Below, one piece after another: positions 44,902 to 53,992 of a stretch of 64,000 bases of DNA. Within the stretch, counting starts at the first letter, position 1. Every line of letters begins with the position of its first letter. Source of the stretch: Sphingobacterium sp. ML3W (GTDB lineage: Bacteria; Bacteroidota; Bacteroidia; Sphingobacteriales; Sphingobacteriaceae); assembly GCF_029542085.1 (NCBI RefSeq), contig NZ_CP107036.1, forward strand, positions 2,790,001 through 2,854,000, given 5' to 3'. The position numbers and the translations under genes are program-made. The notes beneath the pieces were generated by a model. That model was given only the letters and a program-made list of their open reading frames with translations. It was not told the DNA's origin and did no database searches.

Positions 44902-46641
44902 ATGAAAATTAAAGCAAAATTAACATTTGGAGTAGGGCTCCTATTTATATTGATCGTAGCCTTAGCTGTTATTAGCGGATGGTATGTTAATCAGCTCAAA
45001 AGAGACACGAATAATATACTTGTTGCCAATTACAACACCTTGCTCTATTCCCGGAATATGCTCCTGGCGCTGGAAGATATCAGTAAGGATGCAGCGGCAA
45101 TTGATACGTTTCAAAATAATTTGACGCTACAGATGGGGAATGTGACTGAAATCGGCGAGATCGAAAGGACAAACCTAATTGTCAAGCACTTCAATTCGCT
45201 TAAAAATAAACCCGACGATGCACAACTAAGCTCATCCATCCGAAAAGACATCACCGAATTAATGCGGCTTAATATGGATGCGATCAGCAGAAAAAGTAAC
45301 ATTGCAGATGAAACCGCCCGTAGAGCGATACTGATCATCTCATTTACAGGAGCATTATGTTTTCTGATCGCAGTCATATTATTGGTCAACCTTCCGTCCA
45401 ATATTGCCAATCCTATACGAGAGCTAACCGAAAGCATCAAGGAGATTGCCAGCCAAAATTATTCAAAACGCGTCAATTTCGGCGGACACAGCGAATTTGG
45501 AGATCTGGCGCGATCATTTAATACCATGGCCGAGAAGCTGGAAGAATATTCGGACAGCAAATTAGAAAAGATCCTAAAAGGGAAAAAGAGGATCGAAACC
45601 TTGATCGACAATATGCATGATCCTGTTATTGGGATAGACGAAAATAAAAAGGTCCTGTTTGCCAACGATGAAGCCTTGAATATCTCAGGACTGCGGAAAG
45701 AAGATTTCATTGGAAAAGCTGTACAGGATATCGCCGTAACCAATGACCTGATCCGGGATATTATAAAAGATATCTTTCTACCAGCGCCAAAAAGCAACAA
45801 AGCAGAACAGTTAAAGATCTATGCAGATGGTAAAGAAAGTTATTTTGAGAAGGAAGTAATCGACATCAATATCGTTCCCACAGGCGAAACAGATATTAAA
45901 TTTATCGGCCAGGTAATCCTATTGCGTAATATTACCCCCTTTAAAGAGCTTGATCTCGCGAAAACAAATTTTATGGGAACAGTATCTCATGAATTTAAAA
46001 CGCCAATTTCATCCATTCAGATGGGCGTACAACTATTAGAGAATGAAAAAGTAGGGGTTTTAAATGGCGAGCAAAAAGACTTGATCAACGGGATAAAAGA
46101 CGATACAGATAGACTACTGAAAATAACAGGAGAGCTGCTCAATATAACACAGGTCGAAAGCGGCTCCATACAAATCAATCTGCTGCCATCGGAGATCAAG
46201 CCCATTATCGACTATGCTGTCAACGCGAATAAATCTGCAGCCGACAATAAAAACATACAGATAGCAATTGAAATGGACGAGAACGCCTCGACAGCGGTGA
46301 CCGACAGTGAAAAATCGGCTTGGGTGCTGACCAATTTAATTTCCAATGCCATACGTTATTCGTATGAAAATTCGAAGATATCCATCAAAACGGAACGGGA
46401 GAATAATCAGGTCAGATTTTCGGTCTCGGATACCGGACAAGGAATACAGCCCCAATATCTAAAAAAGATTTTTGAACGGTATTTCCGTATTCCCGGGACC
46501 AAAAAAGAAGGTACTGGTTTAGGCCTGAGTATCAGTAAAGAATTCATTGAGGCACAGGGCGGAGGAATCTGGGTCGAAAGTGAATACGGTGCCGGAAGTA
46601 CCTTTTATTTTACACTTAATATGGATAATAAAGCGGTGTAA
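44902..46641 (+). CDS. Membrane sensor histidine kinase (HAMP-PAS-HisKA-HATPase) paired with KdpD
   Basis: 579 residues. Membrane helices at about 8-27 and 144-163 enclose a 115-residue periplasmic domain; HAMP about 164-216 (NPIRELTESIKEIASQNYSK); PAS about 225-345 (LIDNMHDPVIGIDENKKVLF); HisKA with phospho-acceptor His363 in TVSHEFKTPISS. ATPase N-box VLTNLISNAIRYS and G boxes VSDTGQGI and GTGLGLSIS follow. It should phosphorylate the sigma-54 regulator encoded at 36868, an inference from location since no other response regulator lies in the cluster. Confidence 0.9.
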   Translation: MKIKAKLTFGVGLLFILIVALAVISGWYVNQLKRDTNNILVANYNTLLYSRNMLLALEDISKDAAAIDTFQNNLTLQMGNVTEIGEIERTNLIVKHFNSLKNKPDDAQLSSSIRKDITELMRLNMDAISRKSNIADETARRAILIISFTGALCFLIAVILLVNLPSNIANPIRELTESIKEIASQNYSKRVNFGGHSEFGDLARSFNTMAEKLEEYSDSKLEKILKGKKRIETLIDNMHDPVIGIDENKKVLFANDEALNISGLRKEDFIGKAVQDIAVTNDLIRDIIKDIFLPAPKSNKAEQLKIYADGKESYFEKEVIDINIVPTGETDIKFIGQVILLRNITPFKELDLAKTNFMGTVSHEFKTPISSIQMGVQLLENEKVGVLNGEQKDLINGIKDDTDRLLKITGELLNITQVESGSIQINLLPSEIKPIIDYAVNANKSAADNKNIQIAIEMDENASTAVTDSEKSAWVLTNLISNAIRYSYENSKISIKTERENNQVRFSVSDTGQGIQPQYLKKIFERYFRIPGTKKEGTGLGLSISKEFIEAQGGGIWVESEYGAGSTFYFTLNMDNKAV

Positions 46642-46744
46642 TCAGCTGTCCTATATTTCGTCTAATTTGTGCTAGTTAGCAAAAAAAGAAAAGACTCTAG
46701 ATTTCAATGCAAATTTTAACTTAATTTGCAGGAAAAACTAAATT

Positions 46745-48697
46745 ATGTCTGGACATAACACCGCAGAATTCCATAAGAGGATCACTCTCGCCGGCTCACT
46801 GATTGCAATAGGGATTGTTTTCGGTGATATCGGTACGTCACCGCTGTATACACTCAATGCTGTCTTTCATCATCGGGTGATTACAGAAGCAATAGCGCTT
46901 GGCAGTTTAAGTTGTATCTTTTGGACACTTGTTTTTCAGACAACGATCAAGTATGTCCTTATTACCTTGCAGGCTGACAACAAAGGAGAAGGTGGTATTT
47001 TCTCTCTTTATGCCTTAGTCAGACGTTACAGCGGTAAATGGCTTGTTTTTATAGCCATGGCAGGAGGTGCCTTTTTGATGGCTGACGGTATTATTACGCC
47101 GCCAATGTCGGTTGCTTCGGCTGTTGAAGGTGTACAAGCCGTTGTTCCTGGTTTTAATACCGTTCCCATTATTGTTGGGATCTTGATCTTACTATTCGTT
47201 TTTCAGCAGTTCGGCACTGATAAAATCGGGAAGATATTTGGCCCCTTGATGATTATATGGTTTGGCTTTATTGCTGTAATAGGCATCCTATCTATTGGAG
47301 ATAATTGGAATGTCTTTAAAGCGCTGAATCCATATTACGCTTATCAAATGCTGGTCAATGAGCCCAAAGGATTTTGGTTATTGGGCAGTATTTTCCTTTG
47401 TACGACTGGTGCCGAGGCACTGTATAGCGATATGGGACACTGTGGGCGGAACAACATCCGGATTACCTGGGTATTTATAAAAATTGCGCTTATACTTTGC
47501 TATGCAGGACAGACAACATGGTTACTCAACCATGTTGGTGAAGAAGTGGGCAGTCTCAGTCCTTTTTATCATATTGTTCCGAAATCCATATTTTGGTTTG
47601 CATTAGGGATTGCAACATTGGCGACCATTATTGCCTCTCAAGCCTTGATCAGTGGCTGTTTTACGTTGATCAATGAAGCGATTAGACTCAATATCTGGCC
47701 TAAACATCTTGTACTATTCCCAAGCAATGTAAAAGGCCAATTGTATATCCCTGCAATCAACTGGTTTCTGATGTGTGGCTGCGTTGGGATGGTTTTATAT
47801 TTTAAGCAAAGTACAAGAATGGAAGCCGCATTTGGTCTAAGTGTTACACTCACCATGCTGATGAGCACAATTTTGATCAATGCCTATCTGCGTATCAAAC
47901 GTGTGCCATTTATCTTTAATATATTGATCACCCTCATCTTTTTGGCGATAGAACTAAGCTTTTTGTCTGCCAATCTGCTTAAAGTGAAAGAAGGTGGCTG
48001 GATAACTCTGCTATTGGGCTTTTCGCTCTTTGCCGTGATGTACGTCTGGTGGAGAGGCCGGCAGATCAAATCCAATATTCAGTCCTTTGTCAAACTATCG
48101 GAACACCTGCCCTTGCTTACTAAATTGAGTACTGACGAAAAACTTCCAAAGTATGCAACCAATCTCGTGTATTTGACGACTTCAGATTCTGAAAAAAAGA
48201 TCGAAAAAACAATTATGGATTCGATCCTAAAATTCGGTCTTCCAAAACGTGCTGACATTTATTGGTTTGTGCATGTCAATATTTTAGATGAGCCCTATTT
48301 ACAACGGTATTCAGTCGAAACTGTTATCCGAAACGATGTCTATTACATCCAATTTGATCTGGGATTCCGTGAAGATCCCCGGATTGGCTATTACTTTAAA
48401 CAGGTCATCAATGATATGATCGAAAAGAATGAAGTAGATGTCGAAGATTCGCTGGAACAGGCTTATCAACAGAACAAAATTGGGGATTTTAAATTTATGA
48501 TTATGGACAGTTTTCTTTCCTATGATAACCGAATGCCGTTCTGGAAAAATTTTGTTATGAAGGGATACTACAACTTACGTTATTTCTCCGTAAAAGACTA
48601 TATCAATTTTGGACTGGACAGGAGCAATATTGAAACAGAGAAATATCCGCTAGTAATCGTACCATTTGCCGAAAATAAGTTAGAGCGAAAGGCATAA
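46745..48697 (+). CDS. kup: Kup-type low-affinity potassium transporter
   Basis: 650 residues with about twelve membrane helices and a C-terminal cytoplasmic domain (about 470-648). Signature motifs: FGDIGTSPLYTLNAVF, DNKGEGGIFSLYALVRR, and the GAEALYSDMGHCGRNNIRI block. It carries K+/H+ symport in the inner membrane. It lies 103 bases after the histidine kinase; no terminator separates them, so it may be read from the sensor transcript or from its own promoter. It provides constitutive uptake beside inducible Kdp. Confidence 0.94.
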   Translation: MSGHNTAEFHKRITLAGSLIAIGIVFGDIGTSPLYTLNAVFHHRVITEAIALGSLSCIFWTLVFQTTIKYVLITLQADNKGEGGIFSLYALVRRYSGKWLVFIAMAGGAFLMADGIITPPMSVASAVEGVQAVVPGFNTVPIIVGILILLFVFQQFGTDKIGKIFGPLMIIWFGFIAVIGILSIGDNWNVFKALNPYYAYQMLVNEPKGFWLLGSIFLCTTGAEALYSDMGHCGRNNIRITWVFIKIALILCYAGQTTWLLNHVGEEVGSLSPFYHIVPKSIFWFALGIATLATIIASQALISGCFTLINEAIRLNIWPKHLVLFPSNVKGQLYIPAINWFLMCGCVGMVLYFKQSTRMEAAFGLSVTLTMLMSTILINAYLRIKRVPFIFNILITLIFLAIELSFLSANLLKVKEGGWITLLLGFSLFAVMYVWWRGRQIKSNIQSFVKLSEHLPLLTKLSTDEKLPKYATNLVYLTTSDSEKKIEKTIMDSILKFGLPKRADIYWFVHVNILDEPYLQRYSVETVIRNDVYYIQFDLGFREDPRIGYYFKQVINDMIEKNEVDVEDSLEQAYQQNKIGDFKFMIMDSFLSYDNRMPFWKNFVMKGYYNLRYFSVKDYINFGLDRSNIETEKYPLVIVPFAENKLERKA

Positions 48698-48787
48698 CCA
48701 TCAACAGCGGTTTTAGCGGAAACTACACTACTACTGCTGTAAGGATCTCTGTTATTTTTTAATAAACAAGGGTGTACAAAACCACAA

Positions 48788-48820
48788 TGCCCCCAAAAAG
48801 CTAAACACTTTTTGGGGGCA
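48788..48820. terminator. Bidirectional terminator between kup and the XRE-pentapeptide gene
   Basis: TGCCCCCAAAAAG pairs perfectly with CTTTTTGGGGGCA around a seven-base loop, with GCTTTT on the plus side. It separates two convergent genes. Confidence 0.8.
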
Positions 48821-48830
48821 GCTTTTCAGA

Positions 48831-49754
48831 TCAGTACGCTGATTCTTCTAGAAGGGTTATCCCCGTTAAGTTTGCTTCATTATTCTTCAGAAAAGCATAA
48901 GTCAGTCTGTCAACCTTGCAATCGGAGAACTCTACTTTTTTAAATTTGCTATTGTATTTAAAAAAGGTATTCAAGATTGTGGCTCCCTGAAATTTAACTT
49001 TATAAAAACCACAGCCCTCAAAATGACAGTCTTCGATTATACCTTCAAAAATAACATCACTGATCCCCATATTTTTAAATGAAGTATGTTTCAACACGGC
49101 ATTGGTCATTTCATTGCTCTCAAAACAGCCAGTATCAAATCTGGCACCGGTAAAATCTGCATCAGAGAAATTACACTTTCCGATATTGCTCCTCGAAAAA
49201 TCTGCATCTATAAAGGAGCAACGGTTAAACTGATTCTTTAGCAGGTTGGAAGATTGTATTTTACTGTTTGTGAGGTCTGAAGATGAGAAATCACATAATT
49301 CAATATTGTTCTTGCCAAGTATCAACCCCGATAGATCTGCGTTTGTAAACTTGCAATTTTTGATATTGGAAGAGCTGAACTGTTCTTTCAGATTCTTTAA
49401 ACCCGAGAAATCAGCATTTTCCCAGTTGCCTTTCGACATATCCCAGCTGCGGCCAACCTGATTTTCGGATTTCGATACCGGCTCAGTCAGGTAAATCTGC
49501 TGATCTTTGGGCTCCCGATCCGTATGGTCAATCTGATCCCTATGAAAACTTTCGGAAAAGTAATTGAGGTCTACAGCAAGTATTTCAGCAAGCCTGTTCA
49601 ATGTCATGATATCTGGCATCGATTCACCCCGCTCCCATTTACCTACCGCTTGTGGACTGATCGAAACCTGCTGAGCAAGTTCGGCCTGTGAAAGATTTGT
49701 TTTCTTTCTTGCTTCGGCTATTTTATTGCCGATTGATTTAGAATTTAGCATCAT
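48831..49754 (-). CDS. XRE-type helix-turn-helix protein fused to a pentapeptide-repeat domain
   Basis: 307 residues (MMLNSK; the second ATG may be the start). N-terminal XRE helix-turn-helix about 6-62 (TNLSQAELAQQVSISPQAVG, KWERGESMPDIMTLNRLAEI). A linker of about 40 residues leads to a right-handed quadrilateral beta-helix of pentapeptide repeats (about 110-300), with repeats such as ADLSG, CDFSS, ADFSR, CNFSD and ADFTG. A DNA-binding repressor joined to a rod-like protein surface is uncommon; the rod may bind a partner or ligand. It is flanked by a bidirectional terminator on its 3' side. Confidence 0.85.
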   Translation of the reverse strand: MMLNSKSIGNKIAEARKKTNLSQAELAQQVSISPQAVGKWERGESMPDIMTLNRLAEILAVDLNYFSESFHRDQIDHTDREPKDQQIYLTEPVSKSENQVGRSWDMSKGNWENADFSGLKNLKEQFSSSNIKNCKFTNADLSGLILGKNNIELCDFSSSDLTNSKIQSSNLLKNQFNRCSFIDADFSRSNIGKCNFSDADFTGARFDTGCFESNEMTNAVLKHTSFKNMGISDVIFEGIIEDCHFEGCGFYKVKFQGATILNTFFKYNSKFKKVEFSDCKVDRLTYAFLKNNEANLTGITLLEESAY

Positions 49755-49938
49755 GTCTTTTATTTGTTTGATACTACAAAGTTATTTTGCAGGCCAGTAT
49801 AACAGCGAATAAACAACGCTACCATTAGTTGTATTTACACTACTTATTGTTGTATTTAACAATGCATGGTTGTATTTCTTTCTTTTAATGATAGGCGTTA
49901 TTTTCTGATGATACCAAGTGCATCACAGCATTGAAGGT

Positions 49939-50826
49939 TTATAGAATTCGTCTGCGTTTGAACCATAGGTAGATAATTATCGAAATAATCGCCATTACTC
50001 CAAGCGTGATAAAATAGCCGAAGCGCCACTTCAATTCGGGCATGTTTTCAAAGTTCATCCCATAAATTCCCGCTAAAAAAGTCAAGGGTAAAAAGAATGC
50101 TGAAAAAATTGTCAGCAATTTCATGACATCATTGCTTTTTTGGGCATTGACCGAATGATAAGTGGTCAACAAATTGTTGGCATTTTCGATGACTTCATCA
50201 TAACTGAGTATCAGATTCAATAATTTGTCTTTTATATCCTGCAAAGCAGTCTTATTATTTTCCGCCACTTCAATTTGGTGAGTTACGTTCTGAAAAATCT
50301 GTAAAAGTTTCTTTGTAATCCGTGTCTGCGCTTTCAGGAAATATAGATCTTTTAAAGATACCCGCGCATAGTCTTTGAGAAATATTGTTTGTTCTATTTC
50401 GATGATCTTTTCGTCCAGTGTATCTAATGGCGTTTGGTAAGTTTCGACCATTTTATAGATCAAATAGATCAGTAGTTCTTCCGAAGTTTCATATTTTTGC
50501 TTTACGGTGTCTAAGAAAGCAAATTGGCTACGGTGTATTGTAATAAGCTTGTGTCCATTGTAGAAAAAGGCTATTTTATTTGATAATTCATTGATTGTCG
50601 TTGCCCCCTTTTCAATCGTGGAAGTAAATGCCCTCAATATCAAAAAATTATAATTGGGTTGACTTTCAAACTTGGGCAGATGCCCTGGTTCCAGGCTATC
50701 CTTTATCTGAAAATAGTCTAGTTGATACTCCTCAGCAATTTTGTTCAGACTTTCTTTGTCTGGTTGACAGATATCTATCCAAACGAAATTATCAAATTGG
50801 GTTCTATGTTGGTCAATAGTTTTCAT
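49939..50826 (-). CDS. corA: CorA-type divalent cation transporter
   Basis: 295 residues. Long cytoplasmic domain with coiled-coil helices, then two C-terminal membrane helices. The first ends in the family's ion-selectivity signature YGMNFENMPEL, and the second (FITLGVMAIISIIIYLWF) is followed by a basic tail KRRRIL. This is CorA of the 2-TM-GxN family, importing Mg2+ (or Co2+/Zn2+) as a pentamer. The length is normal and it is a single gene. Confidence 0.93.
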   Translation of the reverse strand: MKTIDQHRTQFDNFVWIDICQPDKESLNKIAEEYQLDYFQIKDSLEPGHLPKFESQPNYNFLILRAFTSTIEKGATTINELSNKIAFFYNGHKLITIHRSQFAFLDTVKQKYETSEELLIYLIYKMVETYQTPLDTLDEKIIEIEQTIFLKDYARVSLKDLYFLKAQTRITKKLLQIFQNVTHQIEVAENNKTALQDIKDKLLNLILSYDEVIENANNLLTTYHSVNAQKSNDVMKLLTIFSAFFLPLTFLAGIYGMNFENMPELKWRFGYFITLGVMAIISIIIYLWFKRRRIL

Positions 50827-51006
50827 CGAATTTTTTATTTTCTTCTACTTTAAAAGCTGATCTTAAATGCACATCTATCTTTCCAGCTAAGTGGCTGTTC
50901 ACCCTTACATTCCTTTTCGAAATTAATAATATTTCAATGGATTAGTTTGCTCGGCCAAGAATTTTTTTTGAGATGATGAACATCTTATACGTCAACTTAT
51001 TTATAT

Positions 51007-51047
51007 AAAAAACCTCCCTTCCGTTGTATAAAGGAAAGAAGGTTTTT
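51007..51047. terminator. Imperfect hairpin terminator upstream of corA
   Basis: AAAAAACCTCCCTTCC and GGAAAGAAGGTTTTT form a stem with one bulge, T-rich on both sides. It sits after the leftward GNAT gene. Confidence 0.6.
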
Positions 51048-51113
51048 GGCGAGGTCAAGCGATAGATAACGATTTACCAATTTATAAATCCGCTCAATCA
51101 GAATAAAGTATGA

Positions 51114-51713
51114 TCAATGGATGGTCGGACTACTATAAGATCTTCGGGTCTTTTCTATATTAAAATTTTGTACTGCACTGGGGTCAAAAAGCATGGCTGT
51201 GCAGTAACAGTTTTTGAATCCCTTTTTCTCTAGATCTGGGTAGTTGATGCAGTTCTGGCATTTGTTCCAAAAGGAAGGATCCTGAGTAATTTCCGAAAAG
51301 CTGACCGGATATAAACCCAGTTTTGAATTGATCTTCATAGTAGCCAGCGAAGTCGTAATGCCAAAGATCTTTGCCTTGGGATATTTTAGTTTCGAAAGTT
51401 CGAAGATCTGTCTTTTCATAAGTGTTGCGATGCCCTTACGTCGCCAAGATGGCGAGACGATAAGACCGCAATGCGAAATAAATTTCTCCTCGCCGTAGGC
51501 TTCCAGGTAAATGTAGCCAACCCATTCCCCCGTTTGAGTCAATGCGATGACCGCATTACCGTCAAGGATCTTGTTGCATATCGACTGCGGGGTCCGTGTC
51601 CCTATTCCTGTACCTCGTGCTTTCGCTGATGAAGCCGTTTCCGCTGAAATCTCCATCGCATATTTTAGGTCCGCTGCTGTCGCTGTTCGTACGATTATAC
51701 GATCTGTTTCCAT
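51114..51713 (-). CDS. GNAT-family N-acetyltransferase with Cys-rich C-terminus
   Basis: 199 residues from the ATG at 51713 (METDRIIVRTATAADL); the frame is open 13 codons further. The GNAT acetyl-CoA site is VSPSWRRKGIATLMKRQIFE (motif A) after the strand HCGLI. The C-terminus is unusual: NKCQNCINYPDLEKKGFKNC followed by YCTAMLF. That makes four cysteines in a C-x2-C / C-x-C layout that could bind zinc or form disulfides. The substrate is unknown. A lone gene. Confidence 0.82.
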   Translation of the reverse strand: METDRIIVRTATAADLKYAMEISAETASSAKARGTGIGTRTPQSICNKILDGNAVIALTQTGEWVGYIYLEAYGEEKFISHCGLIVSPSWRRKGIATLMKRQIFELSKLKYPKAKIFGITTSLATMKINSKLGLYPVSFSEITQDPSFWNKCQNCINYPDLEKKGFKNCYCTAMLFDPSAVQNFNIEKTRRSYSSPTIH

Positions 51714-52017
51714 AACATTTATTTTATTTGTCAAAACCTGTCTCCCATGCATCAGGAAGTTCTTCTAATAGTTGTATATACCCGGCCAATCCATTTGCTA
51801 TTTTTATTTTAGGCTGATGCCAAAAAGTATTCCATAACACACAAAAGAGCTATATAACTCTGAATACAAGCAATATGAAGCAACACATTCAAAAAAATAA
51901 CGAGCAAAGTCTTTCATTTTGATAGCGAAAATTTCCATTATGAGAAGGAAATAAACAAGTGCAACCAAAAACAACATCTAGAGACAACACAAAATTCCAG
52001 CTCCGTATTTTTCAACA

Positions 52018-52025
52018 TAAATTTG
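52018..52025 (+). promoter_or_regulatory. -7-like element before the second ECF sigma gene
   Basis: TAAATTTG matches the Bacteroidota TAnnTTTG consensus exactly and lies 43 bases before the likely ATG at 52068. No clear -33 element was seen. Confidence 0.45.
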
Positions 52026-52067
52026 TTACAATCCACATTGTTTACTATAATTGCCAGACGGATAACC

Positions 52068-52655
52068 ATGCAAAGTGTGCTATATAATGATGAACAAGAG
52101 CTGCTAGCCAAGCTGCAGCAAGGCAGTTCCACCGCTTTTCAGGAACTCTATAATAAGTATTATGGATTGCTTTATTTGCATGCTTCCCAAAAATTACAGG
52201 ACCGCGAAGCAGCCAAAGATCTTGTCCATGATCTTTTTTCCAATATCTGGCAAAGAAAAACAACGCTGATCATTCAAGGAAAAATATCCTCCTATCTCTA
52301 TACGGCTATTCGGCACCGCATCATTGACTATCTTGCCAAAGAACAGTCCAAGACAAATTATTTGGACTCACTTTCGATGTATCTGGACAATAAGGTATCG
52401 GAAACCGATCATCTCCTGCGTGAACGGCTTCTGCAGGAACAGATTGAACAAGTACTTAAAAAGCTTTCGCCTAGAGTACGGGAAATATTTGAATTGAGCC
52501 GCAAGCAGTACCTTAGTCATAAGGAGATTGCCGAAAAACTAAATTTATCCGAGCATAGTGTCCGCAGCTACATCAAAGAGGCCCTGCGCCTGCTGCGGGC
52601 CAAACTTGGTGGCCTGCTCTGGACATTATTGGTTCTATATTGCAAAATATTTTAA
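52068..52655 (+). CDS. ECF RNA polymerase sigma factor (second receptor operon)
   Basis: 195 residues from the ATG at 52068 (MQSVLYNDEQELLAKLQQG). Region 2: FQELYNKYYGLLYLHASQKL and DLVHDLFSNIWQRK. Region 4: LSPRVREIFELSRKQYLSHK followed by EIAEKLNLSEHSVRSYIKEA. It starts the second sigma/FecR/SusC/SusD unit and should be held by the FecR encoded 59 bases downstream. Confidence 0.9.
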   Translation: MQSVLYNDEQELLAKLQQGSSTAFQELYNKYYGLLYLHASQKLQDREAAKDLVHDLFSNIWQRKTTLIIQGKISSYLYTAIRHRIIDYLAKEQSKTNYLDSLSMYLDNKVSETDHLLRERLLQEQIEQVLKKLSPRVREIFELSRKQYLSHKEIAEKLNLSEHSVRSYIKEALRLLRAKLGGLLWTLLVLYCKIF

Positions 52656-52714
52656 ATTCTCCCCCCTATCCCCCACTTTCATCCGTCCTATATACGTAAC
52701 CATACAAACGTATC

Positions 52715-53815
52715 ATGGCAAAACAAAATCTGTTTAAAGCGAGGCACCTATTGGAAAAATATCTTTCAGGACAATGTGATGAAAACGAAAAAGCAAAAGT
52801 AGAGGAATGGTATCTCACCTTCAATCAAGAGGGCTTTGATCAGACAGATGATGAAATAATTTCAGATTTTGTTGAGCTACAGAAAAGATTAAAGCAAATC
52901 CCTGATGTTGCCATGCCCAAGCGCAGACGCTATATTGCTGCCGCGGCGGCTGTTCTATTCTTGCTACTGACTACAGGTCTGTTATGGCAACAAATATCAA
53001 AAGATAAACCAGCAGCGTCACATACAACCCATGATATTCTACCGGGCACCGACCGCGCCCAGCTGTCTATAGATGGCCAAGCTCCCATTGAGCTCGACGG
53101 TCAGAAAGAGGGACTGATTTCAAGAGGCCTCGCTTTGCGCTATGGCGATGGAACAGCCATTACCGAGACGAATAAAGTACAGCTAGTTACCCTATCGACC
53201 CCCATCGCTGGGCAGTTTCAGGTCACACTACCAGATGGCACCAAAGCCTGGCTCAACGCTTTGTCTTCTATACGCTATCCTACGGCCTTTGATGGACCCG
53301 AGCGCAGTGTCCATATCACCGGCGAAGTATACCTGGAAGTTTCGAAAAATCGGGCGAAGCCATTTATCATCCACACCGAACAGCAACGTATCGAAGTTCT
53401 AGGCACCAGCTTCAACGTCAACGCCTACCAAGACGATGACCAGACACTGACGACGCTCGTATCCGGCAGCCTTCGGGTTACTGACGCAAAATCAGCTATG
53501 CAAGTTACCTTAAAGCCCGGACAGCAGGCTATCGTAGGCAAGGAAAAAAATATCCAAGTGAACACAATCAATGTCGAAGACAGCTATGCCTGGAAAAATG
53601 GCTTATACATATTAAACGAAGAGCCATTAAGTCAATATGCCCGTAAAATTGAACGCTGGTATGATGTGCAAGTCGACATGGGGCCTTACGGAAATACACG
53701 GTTATCTGCTATTATACCACGGGATGCAAAATTATCGGAAGTATTGCAGGCGATAGAGCTCAAATCCGATGTAAGATTTAATATCGAAGGAAGGAGGGTG
53801 ACTGCTATGCGATAA
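52715..53815 (+). CDS. FecR-type anti-sigma factor (second receptor operon)
   Basis: 366 residues. Cytoplasmic N-terminus 1-72, single membrane helix about 73-91 (YIAAAAAVLFLLLTTGLLW), periplasmic FecR domain with FQVTLPDGTKAWLNALSSIR, and YLEVSKNRAKPFIIHTEQQR with VLGTSFNVNAY. A C-terminal DUF4974 domain includes ILNEEPLSQYARKIERWYDV. A slightly acidic insert lies between membrane and FecR domain (about 92-165). It transmits the signal from the downstream SusC STN domain to the sigma factor. Confidence 0.92.
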   Translation: MAKQNLFKARHLLEKYLSGQCDENEKAKVEEWYLTFNQEGFDQTDDEIISDFVELQKRLKQIPDVAMPKRRRYIAAAAAVLFLLLTTGLLWQQISKDKPAASHTTHDILPGTDRAQLSIDGQAPIELDGQKEGLISRGLALRYGDGTAITETNKVQLVTLSTPIAGQFQVTLPDGTKAWLNALSSIRYPTAFDGPERSVHITGEVYLEVSKNRAKPFIIHTEQQRIEVLGTSFNVNAYQDDDQTLTTLVSGSLRVTDAKSAMQVTLKPGQQAIVGKEKNIQVNTINVEDSYAWKNGLYILNEEPLSQYARKIERWYDVQVDMGPYGNTRLSAIIPRDAKLSEVLQAIELKSDVRFNIEGRRVTAMR

Positions 53816-53992
53816 ACAGACTATTATGCCATCCGGTTGCTAATTACCCGAGCGCAACTTAAAGCTTCCAGCTACCGGCTTGCCTAATATAACCATCATT
53901 ATAAACCAACAATACAGACTTAATTTTTGAGGATTATCGTCCCCAATAAATACGATATTCCCTAAGGATGTATTGCGATATGAACTTAAAAT

